A DNA stretch of 64,000 nt from Pratylenchus scribneri (lineage: Eukaryota; Nematoda; Chromadorea; Rhabditida; Pratylenchidae), in contig JAQSEB010000150.1 of assembly GCA_030063045.1 (NCBI GenBank), positions 620,001-684,000 on the forward strand, written 5' to 3'. The stretch's first letter is position 1. Every line of letters starts with the position of its first letter. Position numbers and translations under genes: made by a program. The notes beneath the pieces were generated by a model. The model saw nothing but the letters and a program-made list of their open reading frames with translations, ran no database searches and was not told where the DNA came from. Shown here in pieces: positions 24,301-34,000 of the stretch.

Positions 24301-24351
24301 CATCCAATGGTTTCCGCGAAGAATATCATATAAAAATTGCATCAAATTGCC
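21347..24351 (-). mobile_element. Truncated Helitron (rolling-circle transposon)
   Basis: The segment holds the replication-initiator half of a Helitron protein on minus, interrupted by short GT-AG introns, and stops before any Pif1-like helicase motif. It sits between an LSU rRNA fragment and spacer-like repeats that lead to an SSU rRNA fragment on the same strand, so it probably inserted into ribosomal or ribosomal-like DNA. Exact element ends (5' TC, 3' CTRR plus hairpin) could not be fixed. The span given is that of the recognisable coding part. Confidence 0.85.
21347..24351 (-). pseudogene. Helitron Rep (Helitron_like_N) gene, spliced, helicase domain missing
   Basis: Successive minus-strand exons match the family in order: upstream region (24055-24351, HIVDANRYGQNMLVTDP); the FPLL..G motif (about 23860-23900, ADPAMFPLLKPKGQFGFG); the Y..Y..Q region; PIDVLITFTMDPECVEFGHL then RPDMMSKLW (about 23090-23210); and the HUH segment. 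Next come the Cys segment SRRHCLDDRGKCKKKFP, the YPIYRRRPP motif and KYVTKGAIMAF. Last are SMEAFLSFYGYPL and EDPCSWEELRTFEGFLYPKF then ARGLLEDDNVW, the usual run-up to the helicase. Introns are short; the one at 22964-23008 is 45 nt. Across that junction the catalytic motif reads GLMYTHFCLIL, where the family has GLPHxH, so the first His is Tyr. Near 22360 the frame shifts by one base between VKYTC and KYVTKG. The frame ends at 21347 with no helicase. These points suggest an inactive, non-autonomous relic. Confidence 0.8.
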
Positions 24352-25005
24352 CTATAAGTGAAAAAAATTCAATAGATAACAAAAAAAATTTAATACGTAA
24401 ACTAATTACCCATGAGATCGATAAGGCATCTATTAACTTGCCAATTCAAATAAAATCTATGAAAACTTTGATCGAAACATTCTTTATACTATAAGTAAAA
24501 CCTATAAGAACCGAGATAGATACACCTTCCAGTTATAAAATAAAAAATGTTCAACTCAATTGTTCGATACATTCTTTATACTATAAGAAAATCCTATAAG
24601 AACCAAGATAGATACACCTTCCAGTTATAAAATTAAATATGTTCAACTCAATTGTTGACTTAAAAACTAAACTAAAAATTCTTAAGAAAAAATTATTTAA
24701 AAACCCATCCCCAGTACTTACCAAATGCACGGAAGTAATTTCGATTGATATAGGCATATAAAAAGGGAACTAGTAAAACACTTTCAGTGAATTTTTAGTG
24801 TAACAATGAAACATGTTTTACCGGCTTCCGTTAAATAGCCCTTGATCACAATGCCGTGTTGATGAATTAGTTGTAGATAATATAATAAATAATAATTTTT
24901 TTTAGGGATTTGGGGATTTAAAATGGAAATTGGGGATTGGAAATATTTTGAGGAATTTTTCGTTTTGTGGGAAAAAGAAGTGGAATTCAATGTGGAGAAT
25001 ATAGC
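24352..25005. repeat. Spacer with a 92-bp tandem duplication
   Basis: Two copies of a 92-bp unit lie at about 24470-24561 and 24562-24653 (anchors cattctttatactataag at 24478 and 24570, and gatagatacaccttccagtt). They differ by a few substitutions. The rest of the segment is AT-rich without a gene. Confidence 0.8.
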
Positions 25006-25290
25006 TCTTTTTCAATTCCACTCACATACATGCACATGCATTAAGCACTATTATTTTATATTTATCACCACACTTTTCTTAGCATATTCTCTATGCTTTT
25101 ATGGTTTTGACACTAAGAGCCAGCTGGTTTTAAACGCAAAAGCTTTTCCAAAAACTCGCTAACCAATTCTGCCCTTAATGCTACATCCATTCAATCATTA
25201 TATGGGTTTAACTTTAAGAGCCAGCTGATTTTAAACGCAAGAACTTTTCCAAAAGTCCGCTAATCAACTCAGCCCTTAATTCACTATCCA
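25006..25290. repeat. Dispersed spacer repeat, with partial tandem copy; relative at 28.6-28.8 kb
   Basis: The block from tttttcaattccactc to gcccttaatgctacatcc (25010-25190) is related along its length to 28608-28800. Its second half (gagccagctg..aaacgc..cttttccaaaa..gctaa..gcccttaa) recurs at about 25220-25290. Thus one unit appears three times, twice here and once directly upstream of the SSU fragment on the same strand. Confidence 0.75.
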
Positions 25291-25436
25291 TAAGTGCTCG
25301 CTAAATCAGTAACCGGCTTTGGACGGTTATTTCCTGCCAATCAGAAAATAGCGAGTTACACACTTGAACACAAGTGTGCCATCCTCAATTTATACTGATT
25401 TATGATGTAACTGCTGTTCACGTCTTTCTTTTTTTT

Positions 25437-26297
25437 CAATTGAAAAGCCTGTAGTGGTTCAAGAGGCATATACAGCCACAATATCCCCCAAATAGTTGGT
25501 CGGAGCGCTCATTTCGACACTATTTGAACGGATATTCCACTAAATTTAAATGGATTTTCCATTTAAAAACACGCCAATCAATTGAAATATTTGGAATTAC
25601 CGCGGCTGCTCGCATTCAATGCGTTTATGTAGGGTTTCTGCAGTTGTTCGTTAAGCCGTTCGCGGTTTCTCTTTAGATAATAATTCTATTAGCACTTTAC
25701 ACCCAGCTAATTCTTTTTCTTGATTTTGATATTCACTTCTTTTTATTGTTTTTCAATTGAATAGTCTGTAGTGGTTCGAGAGGCATATACAGCCACAATA
25801 TCCCCCAAATAGTTGGTCGGAGCGCTCATTTCGACACTATTTGAACGGATATTCCACTAAATTTAAATGGATTTTCCATTTAAAAACACGCCAATCAATT
25901 GAAATATTTGGAATTACCGCGGCTGCTCGCATTCAATGCGTTTATGTAGGGTTTCTGCAGTTGTTCGTTAAGCCGTTCGCGGTTTCTCTTTAGATAATAA
26001 TTCTATTAGCACTTTACACCCAGCTAATTCTTTTTCTTGATTTTGATATTCACTTCTTTTTATTGTTTTTCAATTGAATAGCCTGTAGTGGTTCGAGAGG
26101 CATATACAGCCACAATATCCCCCAAATAGTTGGTCGGAGCGCTCATTTCGACACTATTTGAACGGATATTCCACTAAATTTAAATGGATTTTCCATTTAA
26201 AAACACGCCAATCAATTGAAATATTTGGAATTACCGCGGCTGCTCGCATTCAATGCGTTTATGTAGGGTTTCTGCAGTTGTTCATCTAGCCGTTCGC
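25437..26297. repeat. 317-bp tandem repeat, about 2.7 copies, containing an SSU rRNA core motif
   Basis: Copies begin at 25437, 25754 and 26071, with an exact 317-bp period between anchors (gtggttc at 25454, 25771 and 26088). Copies are nearly identical; the third is truncated. Each contains ggaattaccgcggctgct (25593, 25910, 26227), the complement of the universal SSU 530-loop sequence, while the surrounding sequence is not recognisably SSU. The G+C content and clean periodicity resemble ribosomal intergenic-spacer subrepeats. Confidence 0.9.
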
Positions 26298-26400
26298 GGT
26301 TTCACTTTCATTTTTTATTAGCCGTTCGCGGTTTCACTTTTTATTAGCCGTTCGCGGTTTCACTTTTTATTAGCCGTTCGCGGTTCCACTTTATAAAACA
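26285..26400. repeat. Short tandem array of gccgttcgcggtttcac
   Basis: Four copies start at 26289, 26321, 26347 and 26373, with steps of 32, 26 and 26 bp, spaced by tttttatta. The same motif ends each 317-bp unit (gttaagccgttcgcggtttc), and a lone copy lies near 26848, so the array grew from the end of the larger repeat. Confidence 0.85.
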
Positions 26401-27204
26401 AATCTATAGGAAGCAATGGGTACGTCACTTTGAAATAAAGTGTGGTGGAAACCGGGCCAACCATTCCCATTTTGGGCTTAACTTTTTGCTTCCGATGAAA
26501 TATTAAGACTTCCCAAACCTATATTTAGGTTTTTTTCATGAATTATTGAAACACCCTATAGATAGTGAGTGAATCAATCATTTTTTACGCAATTCTCTGC
26601 GTTATAGGTTATTTCGATACATCCTTATTATTCAGTTATATTTACGAAAATTAACCGGAAAATCGAGTTGACTTGACTTGAAGTTGTTTATGATATAAAA
26701 AGCTCGATATCCAAATTAACAATCGCAATGTATAAAATTATAGGAGCACATAAATGTGTCATGTGAACCTATCACAAATACGCAAAAGACGTGCGTTTTA
26801 GGAAAAGTAGGATATCAAAATAAGATATACTGAAGTCATAAGTAGCAGTCGTTCGCGGTTTCCCTTTATATTTTTCTGAACATATATCCATGTCGCCATT
26901 TGTTTCAATATATAAATCAAAGAAGACTGGTAGATATATATAATGACACAAATAACTCGCACTGTGTAAGTGCTCGCCTAGCGCGCCTTTCAGGCTAGAT
27001 AACCAACACCATTCCTGAATACCGGCTAGGGCCTCTATGCACACTTACAGATCCAACGTAGATAAGGGCACAGACGCGTCGCCTCTGCGTACAGAGACTC
27101 GCACTTCGAAACCCCTAATAGCATTTGCGTTCGAGAGTTGAGTGCTCTTAAATGGTATAAATAGCACTTACTTGGTTTCTGATATATAGAATGCGACGAA
27201 TGCA
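26401..27204. other. Spacer without recognisable gene
   Basis: A mixed-composition spacer. It includes an inverted copy (26667-26687) of the motif acaacttcaagtcaagtcaa found at 27657 and 27955. Open frames here show no protein-like continuity. Confidence 0.5.
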
Positions 27205-27540
27205 TTCTTTTATTCACATGCACCACATTATCAGGAACACTTTTATAAAGTGTACCTTTCTCTTATACGCATTTTTCTGCGTATAATATCGGATTTCTGC
27301 AGTATACACATTCACATTATTTTTCACATGCACCACATTTTCAGGAACACTTTTATATAGTGTACCTTTTTTATAAGCATTTTTCTGCGTATAGTTTCGG
27401 GTTTCTGCAGTATACACATTTACATTATTTTTCACATGCACCACTCACTCTTATAGAGTGAATCTTTCTTATGCGCTTTTTTCTGTGTAATATCAGGTTT
27501 CTGCAGTATACATACACATTTCCATTACTTAATTCTTCTT
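27205..27540. repeat. About 110-bp tandem repeat with two hairpins per unit, three copies
   Basis: Anchors cacatgcaccac lie at 27215, 27325 and 27433. Each unit carries an inverted repeat around acacttttata/aaagtgt and a second around tacgcatttttctgcgta, followed by gggtttctgcagtatacaca. The third copy is more diverged. The hairpins persist despite substitutions, which hints at structure or at recent amplification. Confidence 0.85.
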
Positions 27541-27656
27541 TATAGTCTTGTTTAATGCAAGGTACTGGGCATTAGGAAAGGAACACTCTCGTTCAGTGAG
27601 TAGAGTGAACCGTTCATTTTTTATGCAAGTCTGTGTAATTGCACAATCATAGAAAT

Positions 27657-28122
27657 ACAACTTCAAGTCAAGTCAAAAAATAAAAAAATTGTTTGTTGGC
27701 GGCCCCACACAGAATGGGCTCATCAAGTCTTAAGCCATACAATAAGAACAACATGTAGGCCCTAACGTATTGCCTCATCACAGCCACGGACGAAAACAAC
27801 TGCTCAGCAACACATAGACACCAGCGTTAGCCGTTTCATTTGTATTTTAACTCTCTCTATTTTATAAGTCCATTGTAGGCTGATGGACTTTTGTCATAAA
27901 AGGAAAGGCCGATTATTTTTATATAAAATTATGTGTTTGAACAACAACATAATTACAACTTCAAGTCAAGTCAAAAAAAAATTGTTTGTTGGCGGCCCCA
28001 CACAGAATGGGCTCATCAAGTCTTAAGCCATACAATAAGAACAACATGTAGGCCCTAACGTATTGCCTCATCACAGCCACGGACGAAAACAACTGCTCAG
28101 CAATACATAGACACCAGCGTTA
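27657..28122. repeat. Duplicated block of about 170 bp (298-bp step)
   Basis: 27657-27831 and 27955-28122 are nearly identical. They start acaacttcaagtcaagtcaa, run through ggcggccccacacagaatgg and atgtaggccctaacgtattg, and end cagcgttagccgtt. They differ by an A-run length and isolated bases. The 120 bp between them is unique. Confidence 0.9.
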
Positions 28123-28394
28123 GCCGTTCAACTTGATAGGAATTGCCACATACACTCATTTTCTTTTTATATACACTCATTTTCTTTTTATATAGTGTTT
28201 CTGCTATATACAAATTCCTTGTAAAGCTCTTGTATTTTACCGATAAAAGCACAATATCGCGCAAAAGCTATACCCCACCCCGGTGTCATACCCACGTCTA
28301 GCAGCCCTAGAGCCACTGGTCATTGGCCATACCTCCAGGGCAAAGATATGCTTTCACACAAAATCATAACTTTATGCAGTTTTCATAAAAATTT
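28123..28394. other. Unassigned GC-richer segment beside the SSU fragment
   Basis: It contains a 21-bp tandem duplication (atacactcattttcttttta, near 28152-28194) and then a GC-richer part, 28262-28350 (ccccaccccggtgtcatacc). The latter directly abuts the SSU 3' block. It is not the expected SSU 3' end (helix 45 region), so it is a divergent end, a rearranged piece or a different RNA. Confidence 0.4.
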
Positions 28395-28550
28395 TGCGAC
28401 GGGCGGTGTGTAAAAAGGGCAGGGACATATTCAATGCATCGAATGGCATTTACTTGAAATTCCTTGTTTCAGAAAATCAATTGCAATTTCCCAATATCAA
28501 ATTCCTAGTGGTGCCCTTCCGTCAATCTCTTTAAGTTTCAGCTTTGCAAC
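28395..28550 (-). rRNA. SSU (18S-type) rRNA fragment with an internal deletion
   Basis: On minus it reads GTTGCAAAGCTGAAACTTAA then GATTGACGGAAGGGCACCAC (28511-28550), the universal region near helix 27. It then jumps within about 10 nt to TTGGGAAATTGCAATT..CAAGGAATTTCAAGTAA, then GTCCCTGCCC and TACACACCGCCCGTCGC (28395-28411). In an intact SSU these blocks are several hundred nt apart, so a large internal segment is missing at about 28500. The universal GGAATTGACGG is altered to GAGATTGACGG. It reads as a decayed fragment. Confidence 0.85.
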
Positions 28551-28599
28551 AATCTTTATTGTATTGCTTGTGTACTTTTTAGTATTTTCTGTCATAGCC

Positions 28600-28800
28600 C
28601 ATAGCTTTTTTTTCAATTCCACTCTCATTCACATACAGATACCTAAAGTACTGTTCTTTCATTATTCTCACCACAAAGTATTTCTAAACACATTCCGTGC
28701 TTTTTATTATTTTGACTTTAGAGCCAGCCGGCCTATATGCTAAAGCTTTTTCCAAAAGCCCGCTAGGCTACTTAGCCCTTATGGCACCATCCATTAAATC
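28600..28800. repeat. Third copy of the 25.0-kb spacer repeat
   Basis: Related to 25006-25185 (shared tttttttcaattccactc, ccacaaagt/ccacacttt, ttttgac.tt..gagccagc.gg, ctttttccaaaagcc, gcccttatg). It lies immediately upstream, in minus orientation, of the SSU fragment. Confidence 0.7.
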
Positions 28801-28911
28801 ATCAAACATTTTCTCTCATGTTTCCAAATTCCTCTTTAGTACAATCATTCCCCCACAAATAGGGTCGAATTACAGAAAAATATAAATTTAAATCATTCAA
28901 TAATGAGAGGA

Positions 28912-29290
28912 AAGCATGTATAGTGGTAATTTTATGCGCTGAGCACAATTCTGAGCTCAGATTTTTGCCAACTTTTCATCTTGGTAAGATAATGTCAACT
29001 TTTACCAAGAAAAAACAAAAGAAGACCAAGAGAATTTTTTGATGAAAAATAAATATTTATAGTGATAATTTTATGCGCTGAGCATAATTCTGTGCTCAGA
29101 TTTTTGCCAACTTTTCATCTTGGTAATATAATGTCAACTTTTACCAAGAAAAAACAAAAGAAGACTAAGATAATTTTTTGATGAAAAATAAATATTTATA
29201 GTGATAATTTTATGCGCTGAGTACAATTCGTTGCTCAAAATTTGCCAACATTTCATTTTGGTAAGATAATGTCAAATTTTGCCAAAAAAA
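28912..29290. repeat. 139-bp tandem repeat, about 2.7 copies
   Basis: Anchors tatgcgctgag at 28933, 29072 and 29211 give an exact 139-bp period. Each unit holds an inverted repeat CTTGGTAA..TTACCAAG around ataatgtcaactt. Confidence 0.9.
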
Positions 29291-29309
29291 AAGGAGATCA
29301 AATGTATGA

Positions 29310-29770
29310 AATTTGAAGGATTGTAAAAATTTTACAATTGTAATTACAACTGTAAACTTAGAAATATCACCATCGTGATCAGCATAATCAATTACCCTAT
29401 AAAACAATCAAAAAATCATGAAAATATGTGAATTGTAAAAATTTTATAATTGTAATTACAATTGTAAAACAATTGTAATTATAAATCTGAATTTGTAAAT
29501 ATCACCATCGTGATCAGCACCATCGATTACCCCATAAAACAATCAAAAATCATGAAATTTTGAAAATTGTAAAAATTTTACAATTGTAATCACAATTGTG
29601 AATTTGAAAATAGCATAATCGTAATCAGCACCATCGATTACCCTATAAAACACCCAAAAATCACGAAAATCGAATAATTGTAAAAATTTTACAATTGTGA
29701 TTACAATTGTAAAATTGTAATCGCAATTGTAAAATTTGAAAATATTTTTATCGTGATCAGCATGTCCGAA
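29310..29770. repeat. Irregular tandem repeat with acaattgtaattacaattgt palindromes
   Basis: Four units are marked by tcgtgatcagca-like anchors at 29373, 29508, 29619 (diverged) and 29751. Each contains runs of ttttacaattgtaa palindromes and an attaccctataaaacaatc block. Unit length varies from about 111 to 135 bp. Confidence 0.85.
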
Positions 29771-29774
29771 AACC

Positions 29775-30180
29775 TATTCCCACATCATTTTCGGCTCAAA
29801 AAAATCATCTGCCGCGACGGGGGTTCGAACCCGCGACCCCCTGGAAAAGAGGTGCACTCGCGCGGGCAGGCATAAGTGGTCTTCAACTTGCGCAAATCTG
29901 ATCAAGTTTGGTATCAATCGATTCCTCACATTCTGGAGATGATTTCATCCTGTTAGACCAAATTCGTACGAAACCCTGGAAAAAAGTTATGGCCCAAAAA
30001 CTTGGCCATAAAACCGATTTTAACCCACTGCGCTAAAGGGACCCTCATAACCTATTGCGCACGGATTTTTCCCATATTCCCCATGGGATCAGCTATCCAA
30101 CGGTATATCACACACCCCACTACACCACCTACATCCTGAGATCTTTGATTTTTTATGTGAGCTCCCCCCCTCCCCTCATA
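29775..30180 (-). mobile_element. Element with widely separated tRNA-like A and B boxes
   Basis: On minus, an A-box match (TTTAGCGCAGTGGGTTA, about 30022-30038) is followed some 190 bp later by a B-box match (GGTCGCGGGTTCGAACCCCC, about 29818-29838). Between them lies a perfect stem TTATGGCC/GGCCATAA (29987-29994 and 30004-30011). The whole 400 bp is much less AT-rich than the flanks and has no open frame. It could be a SINE-type element or a tRNA-derived repeat with an insertion. No second copy is in the window. Confidence 0.5.
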
Positions 30181-30324
30181 TATATATTATAATTTTTAAT
30201 AATTATTCAGTTAGAAAATGTTTAATACTTTATAATGATGCATTAAAAATTTAAAAGATTTACAAATATCAATATATATAATTGCAAATCTTGCTTTAAG
30301 GACTTTATCTTATTTATTAATCTT

Positions 30325-30539
30325 TTATGCAACTTTCTTGGTGACTTTTTCTCCTTTGTCTTTTATTACGCTTTTACTTACCAGAACACTTCTCAGTGTT
30401 CATAACTTTTGTGGACGATTTATTTCGAAGCCTTAAAAATTTGTGATGGTACCCACTGACATTAAATTATTTTGTTTTGTATTTCAGATATATGCTAGAG
30501 AGCTTCCAACTTTTCCATTAGCACGTTATTTTCCATCAT
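30325..30539 (-). CDS. Candidate three-exon small gene
   Basis: Exon 1 (30511-30539) begins MMENNVLME. A 55-nt intron (gttgga..gtcag) follows. Exon 2 (30382-30455) reads GYHHKFLRLRNKSSTKVMNT and ends at a strong donor CTG|gtaagt. An exon 3 at 30325-30359 or 30325-30353 (GEKVTKKVA, stop TAA) keeps phase but requires an intron of only 22 or 28 nt. The product would be short and very basic. The weak first donor and tiny second intron are reasons for doubt. The plus strand has its own protein-like frame after a good acceptor (IYARELPTFPLARYFPSF, 30488 on). Confidence 0.2.
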
Positions 30540-30587
30540 TCTTAATAATAATTTAAAAAAAAAAAAACATTGATAAAATCCAATGGA

Positions 30588-30725
30588 TCAACCAACACTT
30601 TCACTTTGGACCAATTTCCATGATTCTTTTTCTATTTTACTCACATTGGTGACGTTTAAGCCATTCTTAAGACAATGTGTGCCTTTGTTTTTTTCAAAAG
30701 GAGGAATATTTGTTGACAATTTCCG
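30588..30725 (-). CDS. Candidate exon, unknown function
   Basis: A 45-codon frame opens immediately after an acceptor (agattag) and ends at TGA 30588-30590. It begins RKLSTNIPPFEKNKGTHCLK and continues NGLNVTN. A strong donor gtgagt follows that Asn codon, so the exon may end at about 30645. The remaining frame (IEKESWKLVQSESVG) is also open. The strand is purine-rich. The opposite strand has an ATG-started frame of 48 codons, rich in Leu/Phe/Ser, as expected for an antisense shadow. Confidence 0.3.
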   Translation of the reverse strand, partial: RKLSTNIPPFEKNKGTHCLKNGLNVTNVSKIEKESWKLVQSESVG

Positions 30726-30887
30726 CTAATCTTGTAAAATTTCATATAGTTTTATTTTAAATCCATATTATTTATTTTTAAATTGACAATAAATTTTCAA
30801 AAATAAATTAAAATAAAATTATCCATTTGTATTATATATAAATTTTACTATGACATTTTTCCATTTCTAGAGAACCTTCGAAGCTTT

Positions 30888-31013
30888 CTATCCGACGAAT
30901 TGCGTACTGAACGAGTCGTGATAAATATCCAATTGATGATTTAACAAATGCATCCGTTCATCCATTTCATCGACGCGACTTCCATTTGAAATCTCAAGAA
31001 CATTTATTAAATT
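30888..31013 (-). CDS. Candidate terminal exon with an amphipathic helical segment
   Basis: A 41-codon minus frame ends at TAG 30888-30890. The GC-richer part reads LEISNGSRVDEMDERMHLLN followed by HQLDIYHDSFSTQFVG. The heptad-like spacing of V, M, M, L and L suggests a short coiled coil at a C terminus. Composition is unlike chance AT frames. The acceptor is not clear. The plus strand also carries a short protein-like frame after a good acceptor (LRSFLSDELRTERVVINI), so strand choice is probable, not certain. Confidence 0.33.
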   Translation of the reverse strand, partial: NLINVLEISNGSRVDEMDERMHLLNHQLDIYHDSFSTQFVG

Positions 31014-34000
31014 AAAATAAATTTAAATATTTTTTTTGTTTTTATTCTCATAAGAATTATTTCTCTGAAAATTTATTCTATTATTACAAGAAACAAACTG
31101 TTTTGTAATATTTTTACATATATAGCATTTGTCCAAGATTTAATTTATTTATTATTTTTAAAATATAAATTCCAATATTTTTTCTAACGGAATAAATTTA
31201 TTTTTATATTGGCAGATAATAAAATAAAAATATAATATTTGAGAAATTTTAATTGTATCATATTTTAGTTATAAATATGTTTTTGTTGCTTATAATAAAA
31301 CGTGAGTATGATATATGAAATATGATTAAATTTTTAATATTTTATAGAATTATTTATTTAATGATATAAAAAATGTTTTATCTATTGGCTGACTTTATTT
31401 TTTTTCTAAATAAATAAATTAAATTTTTAAAAAATTTAAAATAAATTTTTATCATCTTCTTTTGTGATTCAATTAATAGAGCGATTTCTAAATCGAGAAT
31501 GAGAATATTTTATTTCGTTATTAATTCTATTATTTAAGTAATTTATCTTTTCAATTTAATTTCATAGATTAAATTTATTTCTAAAAATTATTATTTTATT
31601 CTAAAAAAATAGAAAATATCTATTTTAGGTTTTTAATTAATGAATTTTTCTTCGAAAACATTACTTATTATTTTATTCATCCATTTGCATTACTGTGAAT
31701 AATAAATTATGCATTAACAAATTTTTTATCTATTCAACAAATATGTTAATCAATAAATTGCACACATTTTACTAAATATTATTTAGTTATTTTTTAATTT
31801 ATTTTTTTTTATTTTCTGTTACCCTTATACTATAATTTCTTAAATTTTTTTGATAATATTTTTCTCTATTCTTTATTTCATAGAATTAATTTTCAAATTT
31901 TTGTTATTATTTTAGCATAAAAAATTAAAATTTTTTTATCCCAAATTGTTATATAAAATTTTTTATTTTTAAGGTATTTTGAATATATCTAAAGCTGACA
32001 TTACAAATAAATATTGAAAAAAGCAAATTATTATTTTCAGATTTAATCTTTGATAAATTTAAAATTTTTTATCTTTCTGAGCTTCATAAATTTAAAAGAT
32101 AAAATCAAATTTCAAAGTTTTTCTTACTTCTCATATAATGTTTTGTTCATAATTTATGATTCGCATTAGAGGAGATTGTCCTTCAACTAATAATCAATTA
32201 CTTTTATTCATTTTGAATATCATTTTAAATTACAATAATTTTTATCTAGGTATATTATTTTATTTTATATAAAATCTTATTAATATTTTTATTATTGATG
32301 GATTATTTATATATTTCACATAAACTAAATCATTACACATTTTTTTACATTTTTATTTGACAAAGTATTTCAATTTAAAAAAACATAATTGGATTTTTCT
32401 CGTTATTTTATATTTTTTCTCGATTATTGATCATTAGAATTTTATTTTCAATATTTTATATTTAAATTATCAATATAATAAAATGTTTTATTAATTTGAT
32501 TTTTGAAATTTGACAATAATCTTTATTCTATTTTATTATCATTCATAGTTACAAAACTATTATAATAAACAAATATTTTTATCTTTTCTCGAATGAAAAA
32601 TAAAATTTATAAAATAAATCATTTATATTAATTGTTTTTAAAATTTATTATTTTTATATCGAATTTATACCTTTTTTCTCATGTTTATGTTACTAAATAT
32701 TTCAATAAAAATTAAAAGTAATTTATTTATATTATTATGTAATTGAAATTTTGGTCTGATAAGAAATCCTATCTAGGATGCATTTCAATTCTGTTGGGTA
32801 ATTGAAAATTTTTAGTTAATAAGATATCAGTTAATTTCAATTATAAAAGGAATAAACTAAGAATTAATCGATTTCAATATTATAATGATAATTATAATAA
32901 GTTCCTGTTGCTGAATTTAAATTTTTCCAGTATTTGAATATTATATATTTAATTTTTCTAATAAAATCATTTTAAAAAAAAATTATACATTTATTTTTAT
33001 ATAATTAAATAATTAAAAAAAAAATTATTTTATGTCTTTAAATATTTTAATTGATGAAATTTTATATTAAAATTATTTGAAAATTATCATATTTCAAAAA
33101 ATTAACTATACAAAAATGATGAAAATTTGAATAATTTTAAATGAAAGTAATTCAATAATTTATAAAATCGTTATATAATTTTAATTTTATTAAAATAATC
33201 GATTTATTTTGTAACAAAATAATTGATTTTAAGAAACAATACTAGGCGACAATTTTGAAAGTATTATTTAAATATTTTGATGTAAATTATATTATTTATT
33301 TCAATTCTTACTATCTTTTATGAAAATGCTTATGTGATATAATTAGATTGTTATTAAAATTCAACTGAAAATCCATATTGAATTATGATTAACCAAATTT
33401 AAATAAATCATTGTAGAATGTTTTTTATATTCTTGCTGGCATAGTGAAATGATGTGTTTAAATATAATATTTATTTTAAAATAAAATTTATATTTTTGAT
33501 ATATAAAATAAATTATGATTAAATTTTTTAAAGATCTCTTATTTTTCATAAATTTATTCTTATATAAATTTATGAATAATTTTCATTTTTATTTAAATTT
33601 TTTCTCTTTTGTCATCTAATTCTCTTTCTATAATATTAATAATATATCTAATTAAACTAATGTCAAATTCGTTATGAATTAAATAAATTAAATAATAAGG
33701 TCGAAATAATTTTAAATGTTAATTTATATAATATTATAATTTTCAGAAAAAATATATCTTATCCTTTTTTAATTCAGCTGCGTTATATTCATCAAAGATC
33801 AATCAATTATAGATTCATATTATTATGTAAATTATTCTAATTATTAAAAATTAATAGAAATTAATACCAAGATATTCTCCATTTCTTTAATCAAATCGAA
33901 ATTAAATTTCTCATCATTAAATACAGATTTATTTTAAAAGTTCTTAAAAAATTTTTTTCATCAGAAAATTTAATCATTAATCTTCACTTGAATATAAAAA

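Noticed and set aside
26772..27444. Open frames in the 26.8-27.4 kb spacer
   Set aside because: Repetitive translations of the tandem repeats, with no start or domain logic.
21347..29770. CRISPR array
   Set aside because: Repeat units are 26-317 bp spacer-type repeats in eukaryotic DNA, without short identical repeats separated by unique equal-length spacers.
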